Origin: JAFTYO01 sp045611785
GTDB lineage: Bacteria; Pseudomonadota; Alphaproteobacteria; RF32; CAG-239
Length of the DNA: 64,000 nucleotides
Direction: 5' to 3'
NCBI GenBank assembly: GCA_045611785.1
Contig: JAZKXV010000023.1
Span: 58,793-122,792, forward strand
Part shown: in pieces, positions 42,050-51,345 of the stretch
Layout of the letters: the number at the start of each line of letters is the position of its first letter
Numbering within the stretch: the first letter of the stretch is position 1
Program-made: the position numbers and the translations under genes
The notes under the pieces: model-generated
The model's database searches: none
Seen by the model: the letters and a program-made list of their open reading frames with translations, nothing else
Told to the model about the DNA's origin: nothing

Positions 42050-42655
42050 TTAGAATACATAGCGAATTCCGCTGTATATTTCTTGAACTTTAATGTCAGC
42101 ATGACGAATTTTATTTATATCAAAATAACGATATCCTGCATCAACATTAATACGATTTGTAACTTTCAATGAAAGTCCGGCACCAACTGACCATGTGAAG
42201 TTCATTGGCTCATAGTTTCCGCCAATAGCATTACTACCACCTGATGCTATATCAATATTAGAATATTTAAGTTGTGTCAAACCTACACCGGCATTAACAT
42301 ATGGAGACCACCAATGGTTTGGCATAAAATCCCAATAAGCATTGAGCATATAAGAATATGTTTTAAATTTAGCCACATCAAATTCTGTTTCATCATTAGT
42401 ATGTTCACGCCAAATATATTCTAATTCACCACGGAAATTTTTATAACGATAGCCCAATGCACCGGCAAGCATTAAACGATTGTCGTCAAGGCTTTCATCG
42501 TTTGACATAATATCTGTTGCAGAATCGCTTGAAACATCATGTTGTGCAACACCCACTCTTAAAGCACCATAAAAACCGTCACATTCAGCATGTGCTGGAG
42601 CGGCCATGGCAGAAATTAAAGCAATTGCAGTAGCTGTTAAAAGTACTTTTTTCAT
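42050..42655 (-). CDS. Outer-membrane beta-barrel protein
   Basis: A 201-residue porin-like protein with a signal peptide (MKKVLLTATAIALISAMAAP, cut after AHA). The mature part has alternating beta strands such as GALGYRYKNFRGELEYIWRE, AYWDFMPNHWWSPYVNAGVG and TWSVGAGLSLKVTNRINVDA, ending in the aromatic YVF. It resembles the eight-stranded OmpA-like/PF13505 family found on alphaproteobacterial surfaces. No peptidoglycan-binding domain is present. It is transcribed alone. It may be an abundant surface antigen, but this is inference. Confidence 0.85.
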   Translation of the reverse strand: MKKVLLTATAIALISAMAAPAHAECDGFYGALRVGVAQHDVSSDSATDIMSNDESLDDNRLMLAGALGYRYKNFRGELEYIWREHTNDETEFDVAKFKTYSYMLNAYWDFMPNHWWSPYVNAGVGLTQLKYSNIDIASGGSNAIGGNYEPMNFTWSVGAGLSLKVTNRINVDAGYRYFDINKIRHADIKVQEIYSGIRYVF

Positions 42656-42748
42656 ATTAAAAAACTCCTATATAAGTTTATCATGATCTAATAAGAGAAT
42701 AAATTGATTAAAATATATTTAAGATTATGCAAAAACATTTTAAAAACG

Positions 42749-42775
42749 TTGCTTTTATATCAAAAAGTGTATATC
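42749..42775 (+). promoter_or_regulatory. Probable promoter of rnpB
   Basis: TTGCTT (42749-42754) and TATATC (42770-42775) with a 15-base spacer. Initiation seven bases further on gives about 42782, which fits the RNA 5' end estimated from the terminal helix. Confidence 0.5.
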
Positions 42776-42782
42776 TTCATTT

Positions 42783-43174
42783 CGGGTGGTCGGATAGCCG
42801 CGCTATGGAAAGTAAAATCCAATAGTGAGGAAAGTCCGGGCTTCATGGAAACAGGATACCGGATAACGTCCGGCTGGAGAAATCCAAGGGAAAGCGCCAC
42901 AGAAAGTACCGCCAAACTATATGTTTGGTAAGGTTGAAAAGGCGAGGTAAGAGCTCACCGCCAAGGCAGCAATGTGTTGGGCATAGGCAAGCCCTATCTG
43001 ATGTAAGACCAAATTAGGATTTATCAGGTTTACCTGACGGAGCGTTTCCACTCCGATCCAGAGGTAGGTCGCAAGAGCAAATTGGCAACAATTTGGTAAG
43101 ATGAATGGCTATCACCGTAATCTTTACATAGTAAAGCAATTGCGGATACAGAACCCGGCTTACAGACCACCAAC
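42783..43174 (+). ncRNA. rnpB: RNase P RNA (type A)
   Basis: The catalytic RNA of RNase P, which removes 5' leaders from tRNA precursors. The conserved 5' core GAGGAAAGTCCGGGC is at 42826-42840. The 3' core ACAGAACCCGGCTTA is near 43149, and the terminal helix pairs GGTGGTC (42785-42791) with GACCACC (43165-43171). The roughly 390-base length fits a bacterial type-A RNA. Open frames inside it are spurious. No terminator is seen after it: lpxC starts about 18 bases further on the same strand. Confidence 0.96.
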
Positions 43175-43192
43175 TTTTTATTGGAGATTAAA

Positions 43193-44047
43193 ATGAAACA
43201 AACAACTTTAAAAGAACCTATAACCATCAATGGCATTGGGTTACATTCAGGAGTAACCTCTACTTTAGTCTTAAAACCTGCTCCTGTTAACACAGGTATT
43301 GTTTTTTATCGTTCCGATATTGAAAACTCTCCTATAATTAAAGGAACCTTCTACAATGTCGTTGACACCAGAAACTGTACATGCTTAGGTATGAACGGAG
43401 CATTAGTAAGCACTATCGAACATTTAATGGCTACTTTGTATATTTTAGAAATTGATAACGTTATTATAGATTGTTCAAATCAAGAGTTACCAATATTAGA
43501 TGGTAGTGCTCAAGTATTTTTAAACGAACTGAAAAATGCCCAAATTGTTGAGCAAGAAGAAAATAGAAAAATATTAAAGGTTGTAAACCCTGTGAGATTT
43601 GAAGACAACAATGGTAATTATGTAGAATTATCACCAAATGAAACAGACCAATTAAATGTTCAATTTGATATTGAGTTTGCTTCCAAAATTGTCGGTCACC
43701 AAACATTTAATGATACAATATCTTTAAATATATTTGAAAAACAAATTGCTCCATGCCGTACGTTTTGTGAAAAATATCAAATTGATTATTTAAAATCATT
43801 AGGCTTAATTAAAGGCGGAAGCTTAGATAATGCTGTTGTACTTGATGGAGAGAAACTATTAAATCCTGAAGGCTTTAGAGTTGAAAACGAATGTGTAAAC
43901 CATAAGGTTTTAGATTTAATCGGCGATATGTACACTTCAGGTTTCCGCATAAGCGCCAATATAAAGGCTTTTCGTTCTGGACACTTCCATAACAATGAGG
44001 TTTTGAAGAAACTCTTTGAAGATACTGCTAACTATGAAATTTTATAA
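43193..44047 (+). CDS. lpxC: UDP-3-O-acyl-N-acetylglucosamine deacetylase
   Basis: LpxC catalyses the committed step of lipid A synthesis and uses zinc. The 284-residue protein has GIGLHSG, the zinc His77 in STIEHLMA, LDGSAQVFL, GLIKGGSLDNAVV, and the second zinc region HKVLDLIGD with the later HFHNNEVLKKL. I use the ATG at 43193, six bases after GGAG; an in-frame TTG at 43181 lies before that site. It lies between rnpB and bamD, and lpxC-bamD-recN is a normal alphaproteobacterial series. ftsZ, often upstream of lpxC, is absent here. Confidence 0.96.
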   Translation: MKQTTLKEPITINGIGLHSGVTSTLVLKPAPVNTGIVFYRSDIENSPIIKGTFYNVVDTRNCTCLGMNGALVSTIEHLMATLYILEIDNVIIDCSNQELPILDGSAQVFLNELKNAQIVEQEENRKILKVVNPVRFEDNNGNYVELSPNETDQLNVQFDIEFASKIVGHQTFNDTISLNIFEKQIAPCRTFCEKYQIDYLKSLGLIKGGSLDNAVVLDGEKLLNPEGFRVENECVNHKVLDLIGDMYTSGFRISANIKAFRSGHFHNNEVLKKLFEDTANYEIL

Positions 44048-44058
44048 AGGATAACAAT

Positions 44059-44799
44059 ATGAAAAAATTTTTAGCACTATGTTGTATGGCTTTGATGTTA
44101 ACATCTTGCTCAATTTCAAAGAATAGTGAAGATCAAAAACAACCACAAACAGCTGAAGATTTATACCTTCAAGGTTTTAAGTTTTTAAAAAGCACATCCT
44201 ATGAAAAAGCCGCTCAAAGCTTTGAAAAAATTGAGCTAGAACATCCTTATTCAAAGTTGGCCGTAAAAGCAAAACTCATGAGCGCATACGCTTATTATAA
44301 AGCTGAAAAATATGATGACGCCGTTATTGCTTTAGATCGTTTTATAAAATTCCACCCATCAAATAAGGATGTAGGATATGCATATTATATGAAGGGAATT
44401 TGCTATTATGATCAAATTACTCCGGCAGAAAAAGATCAAAGCATTACAAAAAAAGCTCAAGAAGCATTTGAACAATTATTGGTATTTTTCCCTGATTCAA
44501 AATATGCCGATAACGCAAGAGAAAAAAACAATTTGATTTTAGATCATATTGCAGGACAAGAAATGTCTATTGGAAGATATTACTTGAACAACAAAAACTA
44601 TTTATCAGCATTAAATCGATTTAATGTTGTGGTAGAAAGTTATCAAACCACACCTCAAATTGAAGAAGCTTTATATAGACAAGTTGAAATTTACACAATT
44701 ATGGGCATGAATAACCAAGCTACTAAATCCGCCAGCGTTTTAGAACATAACTATCCTAAGAGCAAATGGACCAAAAAAGCTCAAAAATTAATTAAATAG
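44059..44799 (+). CDS. bamD: Outer-membrane assembly lipoprotein BamD
   Basis: BamD is the lipoprotein partner of BamA that folds outer-membrane proteins. The 246-residue protein has a lipoprotein signal (MKKFLALCCMALMLTSC, lipobox LTSC, Cys17) and five TPR-like repeats. Visible pieces are DLYLQGFKFLKSTSYEKAAQ, IELEHPYSKLAVKAKLMSAY, LDRFIKFHPSNKDVGYAYYM and SIGRYYLNNKNYLSALNRF. It lies between lpxC and recN. Confidence 0.94.
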   Translation: MKKFLALCCMALMLTSCSISKNSEDQKQPQTAEDLYLQGFKFLKSTSYEKAAQSFEKIELEHPYSKLAVKAKLMSAYAYYKAEKYDDAVIALDRFIKFHPSNKDVGYAYYMKGICYYDQITPAEKDQSITKKAQEAFEQLLVFFPDSKYADNAREKNNLILDHIAGQEMSIGRYYLNNKNYLSALNRFNVVVESYQTTPQIEEALYRQVEIYTIMGMNNQATKSASVLEHNYPKSKWTKKAQKLIK

Positions 44800-44809
44800 G
44801 TTATAGCAT

Positions 44810-46477
44810 ATGCTTAAAAGTCTATCGGTCAGAAATGTTGTTTTAATTGATAAATTGGATTTAGACTTTTCCGATGGATTAAGTGTATTTAGCGGCGAAA
44901 CTGGTGCCGGAAAATCTATCTTACTTGATTCACTCGGTTTTATATTAGGAAACAGAGCAGAAACAAGTTTAATCAGAAGCGGAGAAGAAAAGCTGAGTGT
45001 TAGCGCTGTTTTTGAAATTAATGATAAAAACAATCCATTTTATAAAGTATGCGCCGAAAATGATTTAGAAATTGAAGGCGAAATTATAATCAAAAGATCT
45101 CTTACAAAAGATGGTAAATCAAAAATTTTTATAAATGATCAAATAATTACCCAACGTCTACTAAAAGAATTAGGATCATACTTAATTGAAATACATGGGC
45201 AATTTGACAACCAAGGTCTGTTAAATCCGGCAACACACTTATCTGTTTTAGATAATTTCGGCGGTTACAAAAAAGAAATTATTGATATGGAAACCTCATA
45301 TCATGAATATAAAAATATATTAAACAAACTTGAAAAAGCTAAAGCAGATTTTTTAAAAAATTCCAAAGATGAAGAAAACATTACACATTGGGTAAAAGAG
45401 CTTGAACAAGCAAACATACATGCAGGCGAATTTGAACAATTAAATAAAAAAAGATTCGCCTCCATGAATGCTGAAAAAATTATTGAAAACTTAAATATTG
45501 CATACAATTGCCTACAAGGAAAAGATATAGCTTCTTTATTGCAAAAATCACAAAATGCAATAAACAAAATAAACCAATTATCAGAAAATAAATTTAATGA
45601 TATTAGTAATTTACTTGACGCTATTTTAATTGATTTCGATGAAGTTGTTCACCAAATTGAACTGGCAAGCAGTGAAATTAATCATAATGAACAAGAAGCC
45701 GAAAACATTGAAGAAAGAATTTTCTTATTAAAAGATCTAGCCAGAAAACATCAATGCGATGTAGATGATTTGCATTTGGTTTTAGAAAACTTCAAAAACA
45801 AATTAGCATCAATAAGCATAAGCGGAGAAAACATAGATGCATTAAACAAACAACTTGTTTCAGCAAAAAATGAATACATAAAAAAAGCTAATATTGTTCG
45901 AGAATTAAGAAAAAAAGCAGCCACAGATTTAGACACTAACGTTATGAAAGAATTACATCCTCTAAAAATGGAACGCGCTAAATTTGTAACCAACATCAAA
46001 TCACTTGAAGAAACAGGTTGGTCTGCTAATGGAATGGATAATGTTTACTTTAGTGTTGCAACAAATGCAAACTCAGAACAAGGTCCTCTTAATAAAATTG
46101 CCTCAGGCGGAGAGCTTTCTCGTTTCATGCTTGCTCTAAAAGTAAATCTTGCGCAAAAAAGCAACATTGAAACACTAATTTTTGATGAAGTAGATGCAGG
46201 CATAGGTGGTGCAACAGCTCAAGCCGTCGGTGAACGATTATCAAAATTATCTGGCTCTGTTCAAGTCTTGGTTGTTACACACTCACCTCAAGTTGCAGGT
46301 TTCAGTAAAAACCATTTCAAAGTGTCAAAAAGCACAACCAATGATATTACTACCACATCTGTGGTATCTCTAAGCGATATACAAAAACAAGAAGAAATTG
46401 CCCGAATGCTCTCTGGCGATGAAATAACAGATGAAGCAAGAGCCGCTGCAAAAAAACTAATCATCAGCAACAAATAA
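44810..46477 (+). CDS. recN: DNA repair ATPase RecN
   Basis: RecN is an SMC-like ATPase acting in double-strand-break repair. The 555-residue protein has the N-terminal Walker A FSGETGAGKSILLDSLGF, ENDLEIEGEIIIKRSL, IEIHGQFDNQGLL, long coiled coils (about 160-370), the ABC signature LNKIASGGELSRFMLAL, and the Walker B LIFDEVDAGIGG. It is last in lpxC-bamD-recN. I see no LexA-like GTTC-N7-GTTC site directly before it, and its ribosome binding site is weak. Confidence 0.96.
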   Translation: MLKSLSVRNVVLIDKLDLDFSDGLSVFSGETGAGKSILLDSLGFILGNRAETSLIRSGEEKLSVSAVFEINDKNNPFYKVCAENDLEIEGEIIIKRSLTKDGKSKIFINDQIITQRLLKELGSYLIEIHGQFDNQGLLNPATHLSVLDNFGGYKKEIIDMETSYHEYKNILNKLEKAKADFLKNSKDEENITHWVKELEQANIHAGEFEQLNKKRFASMNAEKIIENLNIAYNCLQGKDIASLLQKSQNAINKINQLSENKFNDISNLLDAILIDFDEVVHQIELASSEINHNEQEAENIEERIFLLKDLARKHQCDVDDLHLVLENFKNKLASISISGENIDALNKQLVSAKNEYIKKANIVRELRKKAATDLDTNVMKELHPLKMERAKFVTNIKSLEETGWSANGMDNVYFSVATNANSEQGPLNKIASGGELSRFMLALKVNLAQKSNIETLIFDEVDAGIGGATAQAVGERLSKLSGSVQVLVVTHSPQVAGFSKNHFKVSKSTTNDITTTSVVSLSDIQKQEEIARMLSGDEITDEARAAAKKLIISNK

Positions 46478-46510
46478 AAAAACCTCTTAATAATCAAATT
46501 AAGAGGTTTT
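46478..46510. terminator. Bidirectional terminator between recN and carD
   Basis: AAAAACCTCTTAAT (46478-46491) and ATTAAGAGGTTTT (46498-46510) with a six-base loop, between the convergent recN and carD. T-runs on both strands allow use in both directions. Confidence 0.9.
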
Positions 46511-46527
46511 AATACATAAGACTAATA

Positions 46528-47034
46528 TTATTTAGCCAGAATATCTAGGAGCTTTTTGTTTGCTTCTTCAATAGATGTATTGTCAAACACAGCTACTTCG
46601 CTGGCAAGTCTTTCAAGCGCCTGTTCATAGATTTGGCGTTCACTATATGACTGTTCGGCAATATTCTCATTACGATACAAATCGCGCACAACTTCTGCAA
46701 CAGCAACCGGATTACCTGAGTTGATTTTGTTTTCATATTCTTGTGCTCTACGAGACCACATAATTTTTTTAATTTTTGCCTTACCTTTTAGTGTTGCCAA
46801 AGCATCATTGATTGTAGACGCTTCAGAAATTTTGCGAAGACCGACATGTTCTACCTTGGCCACCGGTATACGCAATGTCATTTTGTCTTTATCAAAATTT
46901 ACGACTAATAATTCCAGCTCTGTTCCAGCAATGTTTTGTTTAGAAATATCCGAAACTTTGCCTACTCCATGAGTGGGGTACACAACATAATCTCCGGAAT
47001 TAAAAACCGGAGAAGGAGTTTTTTTGATACTCAT
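46528..47034 (-). CDS. carD: CarD-family RNA polymerase-binding regulator
   Basis: A 168-residue CarD/CdnL-type protein that binds the RNA polymerase beta subunit and stabilises open complexes, notably at rRNA promoters. The N-terminal RID domain shows FNSGDYVVYPTHGVGKVSDI and VNFDKDKMTLRIPV; the helical C-terminal domain has MWSRRAQEYENKINSG and AEVVRDLYRNE, the DNA-contacting region. This is a typical essential alphaproteobacterial regulator. It stands alone with a ribosome binding site (AAGGAG) before the ATG. Confidence 0.94.
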   Translation of the reverse strand: MSIKKTPSPVFNSGDYVVYPTHGVGKVSDISKQNIAGTELELLVVNFDKDKMTLRIPVAKVEHVGLRKISEASTINDALATLKGKAKIKKIMWSRRAQEYENKINSGNPVAVAEVVRDLYRNENIAEQSYSERQIYEQALERLASEVAVFDNTSIEEANKKLLDILAK

Positions 47035-47130
47035 ACTATCTCCTTAAAAGCAGTTTTATTTTTTTACAAAAGAGAATATATCACATTTTTAGGCCTAAAT
47101 CTAGAGTAAAATTTAAAAAATATGTTTTTT

Positions 47131-47601
47131 TTACTTTTTAGGAAACAAATGTGTCTGCCTTAATGCCTCACCTATAACCATAACTGCAGAAACCGCAACA
47201 TTAATCGAACGAGCATTTTCATTCATTGGAATAATAAGTCTGGCATCAGCCATTTGATGAACTTGTTCAGGAACTCCAGCGCTTTCCCGTCCCATCAAAA
47301 TGATATCATTCTCTTTAAACTCAAAATCAGTATATGGCATATCTGCTTTGGTTGTAAGCAAAACTATCCTACCATATTTATCCGGATTTTCTTTACGATG
47401 TTGTAAAAAATCTTCCCAAGAATTATGCTTTTTATAATCCGCCATTTCAACATAATCCATACCGGCACGACGCATTGCTTTTTCGTTAAATATAAAACCA
47501 CAAGGCTCAATAATATCCAACGGCACATCCAAGCACGCCCCTAACCGCAAAAGTGTTCCAGTATTTTGAGGGATATCTGGTTGAAACAGAGCTATTCTCA
47601 T
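47131..47601 (-). CDS. trmL: tRNA (cytidine(34)-2'-O)-methyltransferase TrmL
   Basis: TrmL 2'-O-methylates the wobble base of leucine tRNAs. The 156-residue SPOUT protein shows MRIALFQPDIPQNTGTLLR, CGFIFNEKAMRRAGMDYVEM, ILMGRESAGVPEQVH and the knot segment NENARSINVAVSAVMVIGEA. Length and motifs are standard. It follows secB by three bases and probably shares its transcript. Confidence 0.95.
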   Translation of the reverse strand: MRIALFQPDIPQNTGTLLRLGACLDVPLDIIEPCGFIFNEKAMRRAGMDYVEMADYKKHNSWEDFLQHRKENPDKYGRIVLLTTKADMPYTDFEFKENDIILMGRESAGVPEQVHQMADARLIIPMNENARSINVAVSAVMVIGEALRQTHLFPKK

Positions 47602-47604
47602 ATA

Positions 47605-48036
47605 CTAATTTCCGTTTTTACGAGCCATATACAAAGCAGCAAAATCTATCGGATTAAGCATAAACGGAGGTAATCCGCCCTCAACCAAACATTGAGTAAT
47701 GATATTGCGTGCAAATGGGAACAAAAGTCTTGGAATTTCGATAGCAATAACAGGTTCAACATGTTCTTGAGGAACGTTTAATGTAACAAGAGCTGCATAA
47801 GCAAGTTCTAACACAAACAATTTTTTACCGTTTACATCGCTATTGATATTAATTTTTAATGTCACATTATGATTATTTTCAATTTTTTTAGATTCAATAC
47901 TTACGTCAACTTTTAATTCAGGCTGAGATGTCATTTCCTGAAAAATTTCCGGCGCATACGGAATTTCTAAAGATAAATCTTTGATATATTGGCTGTTAAT
48001 TGTTATTGGTGCTACATTTGTATTTTCTTCACTCAT
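47605..48036 (-). CDS. secB: Protein-export chaperone SecB
   Basis: SecB keeps preproteins unfolded and hands them to SecA. The 143-residue protein has INSQYIKDLSLEIPYAPEI, ELAYAALVTLNVPQEHVEP, IEIPRLLFPFARNIITQCL and GGLPPFMLNPIDFAALY, all characteristic. It is divergent from timA, with 137 bases between them, an arrangement conserved in alphaproteobacteria. SecA is outside the window. Confidence 0.96.
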   Translation of the reverse strand: MSEENTNVAPITINSQYIKDLSLEIPYAPEIFQEMTSQPELKVDVSIESKKIENNHNVTLKININSDVNGKKLFVLELAYAALVTLNVPQEHVEPVIAIEIPRLLFPFARNIITQCLVEGGLPPFMLNPIDFAALYMARKNGN

Positions 48037-48173
48037 AATTTTTCTCTCTAATTTTGTTAAACCAATTTGTTGTTGCTATACATACAATAAATATTATCAA
48101 TCGTCAAATATTATAGTTGATAAAATAACAAAATACGTTATATTAAGTATGATTTTTAATAAGAGAGGGTTAA

Positions 48174-48827
48174 ATGTCTCAATACATAGATGTAATTTTT
48201 TTAATTTTTGTTGTAGCGGTTGTGTTTTACAGGTTATATAACACTTTAGGCTCAGAGCCTGAAAAAAGTAAAAAAGTTATTTTAATCTCTAAAGACGATT
48301 TGAAAAATGGTAATTTAAATTTACCCAGAGAGCTTACTGAAAAAATTAAAAGCTTAACCAACTTAGTTACAAATGAAGAAAATACGGGAGTTTGCAAAGC
48401 ACTTTGTCAAATCCCTAACTTTAATTATAATGATTTTTGCAGCAAAGCTGCAAAAGTTTTTGAAATGATCTTAAACGCATTTGCATGCCAAGACGAAAAA
48501 ACTCTTAAAATGTTAACAGGGAAAAAGCTTTTTTCAAAATTTAAAAAAATCATTGATCAGCGTAAAGAAGATGGTATTTGCGCAGAAAACGATTTAATTA
48601 AAATTGAACAAATAAATATTGAAAATGTTAACATCAGCAATGACGGTATTGCAAACATTGTTGTAAAATTTGTCAGCGAACAAATAAACTTGCTTAAAAA
48701 CTCTTCCGGAGAAATTATTGAAGGCGATGAAAACTTTGTACAAAAGATAACCGACGTATGGACTTTTGAAAAAGACATAAACTCAGACTCAAAAACTTGG
48801 CTACTAATATCAACAAAGAAGAGCTAG
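48174..48827 (+). CDS. timA: Tim44-like adaptor TimA
   Basis: A 217-residue protein homologous to the C-terminal domain of mitochondrial Tim44. A single N-terminal membrane anchor (DVIFLIFVVAVVFYRLYNTL) precedes a short linker and the Tim44-type domain (about 75-217: FCSKAAKVFEMILNAFACQ, LMT-type strand replaced by MLTGKKLFSKF, and DVWTFEKDI). Alphaproteobacterial TimA is thought to take part in inner-membrane or envelope processes. It is divergent from secB and its stop codon abuts the mltA start. Confidence 0.88.
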   Translation: MSQYIDVIFLIFVVAVVFYRLYNTLGSEPEKSKKVILISKDDLKNGNLNLPRELTEKIKSLTNLVTNEENTGVCKALCQIPNFNYNDFCSKAAKVFEMILNAFACQDEKTLKMLTGKKLFSKFKKIIDQRKEDGICAENDLIKIEQINIENVNISNDGIANIVVKFVSEQINLLKNSSGEIIEGDENFVQKITDVWTFEKDINSDSKTWLLISTKKS

Positions 48828-49982
48828 ATGAAAAATATAGTACTTTTATTTATTTTTACTTTCATTGTATCTTGTACGGTAAAAGAGCCATACAAATCTA
48901 TCGAAATGCTTGATAAAGGAACTGATATATCATTACAAGAATCCAATTTTTCACAACTTAAAAATTTTGAAAATGACAATTTAGAAGAGATTGTTTCTGC
49001 ATTAAACAAAACATGTCAAAGCATTAAACAAGTTCCATCAACATTATTAAGAGCAAAAATAAACATTAACCCGACTTCATATATAAACGCGTGCAAAAAA
49101 TTTGATAATATAAAAGAACCTACTTCTGACAATATACGTACTTTTTTAACTGAAAACTTCACACCATATTTAGTAAAAAAAGGCACAAATCCGCAAGGTA
49201 AATTTACATCATATTATGAAGCCGAACTTAAAGCATCTAAAACCCGCCATGATGAATATATACACCCTATTTATAACCGCCCGAACGATTTAATTGAAAT
49301 CAATTTAACAGACTTTGACCGTTCATTACCTAACCGCAAATTAATGGGGCGAATCGAAAATTCTAAACTTATACCATATTACACCAGAGCCGAAATTGAA
49401 AACAAAGGCATTGACGCTCCTGTTATCTTGTGGGGAAATGATCCGGTTGATATTTTCCTGATGCAAATTCAAGGTTCGGCTGTAGCACTTCTTGATGATA
49501 ACACCAGTGTTAGAGTTAGCTATTCAGATAACAACGGTCACGCATTTGTCGGAATTGGCTCTATTTTGCTCAAAAAAGGTTTATTAAAACCGGGGCAAGC
49601 ATCTATGGATAAAATTAGAGATTGGCTTAAAGACAATCCTCAAATTGCTAAAACAAATATGGCGGAAAATCCTCGTTATATTTTTCATAGAATATCAAAC
49701 GCCGATGGGCCTGTCGGTGCTTTGGGAGTTTCTTTAACAGCAGGCAGAAGCTTAGCTGTTGATAACAGTGTAATACCACTCGGAGCATTGTTATGGTTAG
49801 AAACGACCGGTCCTAAAAAAGAAAAAATTGAAAAGTTAGTAATTGCTCAAGACATCGGCGGTGCCATTAAAGGTGTTGTTCGTGGCGACTACTTCTGGGG
49901 ACATGGTGAAGAAGCTTTGCTATCTGCCGGAAAAATGAATTCGGCCGGACAATATTATATTTTAATTCCTAAAAACAATTAG
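48828..49982 (+). CDS. mltA: Membrane-bound lytic murein transglycosylase A
   Basis: MltA cleaves peptidoglycan glycan strands, leaving 1,6-anhydro ends. The 384-residue protein has a lipoprotein signal (MKNIVLLFIFTFIVSC), the MltA domain (GKFTSYYEAELKASKTRH, DIFLMQIQGSAVALLDD) and the C-terminal 3D domain with its aspartates (VIAQDIGGAIKGVVRGDYF, WGHGEEA). The catalytic Asp is the one in AQDIGGAI. It directly follows timA and precedes smr, the common alphaproteobacterial order. Confidence 0.93.
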   Translation: MKNIVLLFIFTFIVSCTVKEPYKSIEMLDKGTDISLQESNFSQLKNFENDNLEEIVSALNKTCQSIKQVPSTLLRAKININPTSYINACKKFDNIKEPTSDNIRTFLTENFTPYLVKKGTNPQGKFTSYYEAELKASKTRHDEYIHPIYNRPNDLIEINLTDFDRSLPNRKLMGRIENSKLIPYYTRAEIENKGIDAPVILWGNDPVDIFLMQIQGSAVALLDDNTSVRVSYSDNNGHAFVGIGSILLKKGLLKPGQASMDKIRDWLKDNPQIAKTNMAENPRYIFHRISNADGPVGALGVSLTAGRSLAVDNSVIPLGALLWLETTGPKKEKIEKLVIAQDIGGAIKGVVRGDYFWGHGEEALLSAGKMNSAGQYYILIPKNN

Positions 49983-49990
49983 AGTTTATC

Positions 49991-50509
49991 ATGACCAACG
50001 ACGAAGACGAAAAGTTTTGGCATGAGACCATAAAAGATGTTGTTAAAATTTCACCATCAAACACTGTTATACAAGAAAAAAAGAAAGCCAAAATAAAAAC
50101 AAATTTCATACAAACCGTGCCGCTTACAATTTATAAACACGATATAGATTTAGGCATAACATCTGATATTGACCGAAACACCATGCGTAGATTTAAAAAA
50201 GAAGAATTTGGAGTTGAGGGAACTTTAGATTTACACGGTTATACGGAAGAAATGGCATATCCGGCGGTTTTTAACTTTATAACATCTTCATATTTAGCAA
50301 AAAAAAGATGCATTTTAATAATTACCGGGAAAGGATTACCTCATCCTGATGAAGATATTTTTGCTGCAAGAGGTGTGCTTAAAGACCGTGTTCCTCAATG
50401 GCTTAAAACAGATGAGTTAAAACAACTTATTTTAACATACATTCACCCGTCTGCAAAATTAGGCGGAAGCGGCGCTTTATACATTTTGTTGCGCCGCAAC
50501 CGCTCATAA
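49991..50509 (+). CDS. Smr-domain protein
   Basis: A 172-residue protein. An unstructured charged N-terminal half precedes an Smr domain (about 78-170) with the LDLHG motif (EGTLDLHGYTEEMAYPAV), CILIITGKG and GGSGALYILLRR, the usual nuclease-like series. Smr proteins act in DNA or RNA handling, some as nucleases. No ribosome binding site is obvious, but it follows mltA by eight bases and is probably coupled. It converges on the SDR gene. Confidence 0.9.
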   Translation: MTNDEDEKFWHETIKDVVKISPSNTVIQEKKKAKIKTNFIQTVPLTIYKHDIDLGITSDIDRNTMRRFKKEEFGVEGTLDLHGYTEEMAYPAVFNFITSSYLAKKRCILIITGKGLPHPDEDIFAARGVLKDRVPQWLKTDELKQLILTYIHPSAKLGGSGALYILLRRNRS

Positions 50510-50510
50510 A

Positions 50511-51272
50511 TTAAACCTTATACGGAATTCTTGAATAAATAAAATTACTGATACAATTAGGCAAAATAGAACCAAGCCAAGCAACTAAACGCATCGGCCA
50601 TGGAAAAGCAATAAGACCAACATTTTTCTCAATACGTTTTGCAATAATTTCCGCAGCATTATCTGCTTCCATAAAAAACGGCATCGGGCATGTATTTTTA
50701 TCAGTAATTCTTGAGCGAACAAACCCCGGACAAATAACATTAAGTTGAATATTTTCTTTTGCCAAGCGCAATCTCATAGCCTCACCATAAGCCTTAACGC
50801 ATGCTTTACTTGCACTGTATGACGGGCAACCTACCAAACCATGATATCCGGCAATTGAAGCAGTAATTGCAACAATTCTTGGTGCCGAATCGTCTAATTT
50901 TTTATAAAGATCGATTGTCGGAGTAAGTGTATTTAAGACACCAAAAATATTAATATTAAACGTATTATAAATGTTTTCCGGAGTTTCTTCACCCGTTGAA
51001 ACACCAGCATTTGCAAAAACTAAATTTAAGCGAGCTTTTTTGTTGCAACTTTTTATCCATGTTGCAACTTTTTCTTTATCGGTAACATCTAAAACTTTTG
51101 CATGAACATCTGCCCCTACTTTTCTGCAAGCTTCGGCAACGTTATCTAAACGTTCCTTATTTCTACCGCATAAAAACAATGTTTTTGCACCATTTTTCGC
51201 ATAATGTAACGCCAAAGCCTCTCCAATTCCTGATGAAGCGCCTGTAATTAAAATATTTTTGATAGTATTCAT
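50511..51272 (-). CDS. Short-chain dehydrogenase/reductase
   Basis: A 253-residue classical SDR: the cofactor motif ILITGASSGIGEALALHYA (T-G-x3-G-x-G), DVTDKEKV, NAGVS, and the catalytic Ser with Y-x3-K in CPSYSASKACV. The Arg after the second strand (CGRN) suggests NADPH preference. Substrate is unknown; a C-terminal extension with hydrophobic stretches (about 215-250) suggests membrane association. It is transcribed alone, convergent with smr. Confidence 0.88.
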   Translation of the reverse strand: MNTIKNILITGASSGIGEALALHYAKNGAKTLFLCGRNKERLDNVAEACRKVGADVHAKVLDVTDKEKVATWIKSCNKKARLNLVFANAGVSTGEETPENIYNTFNINIFGVLNTLTPTIDLYKKLDDSAPRIVAITASIAGYHGLVGCPSYSASKACVKAYGEAMRLRLAKENIQLNVICPGFVRSRITDKNTCPMPFFMEADNAAEIIAKRIEKNVGLIAFPWPMRLVAWLGSILPNCISNFIYSRIPYKV

Positions 51273-51345
51273 AATTTTTTCCTAGTAAAATATTAAAAGA
51301 TTTGCTTTACTATACATCATATTTTTTAAAATTAGGAGAAATATT

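Noticed and set aside
42704..43293. Two open frames, one on each strand, covering the rnpB region
   Set aside because: They coincide with the conserved RNase P RNA core and terminal helix. Their translations show no protein family features.
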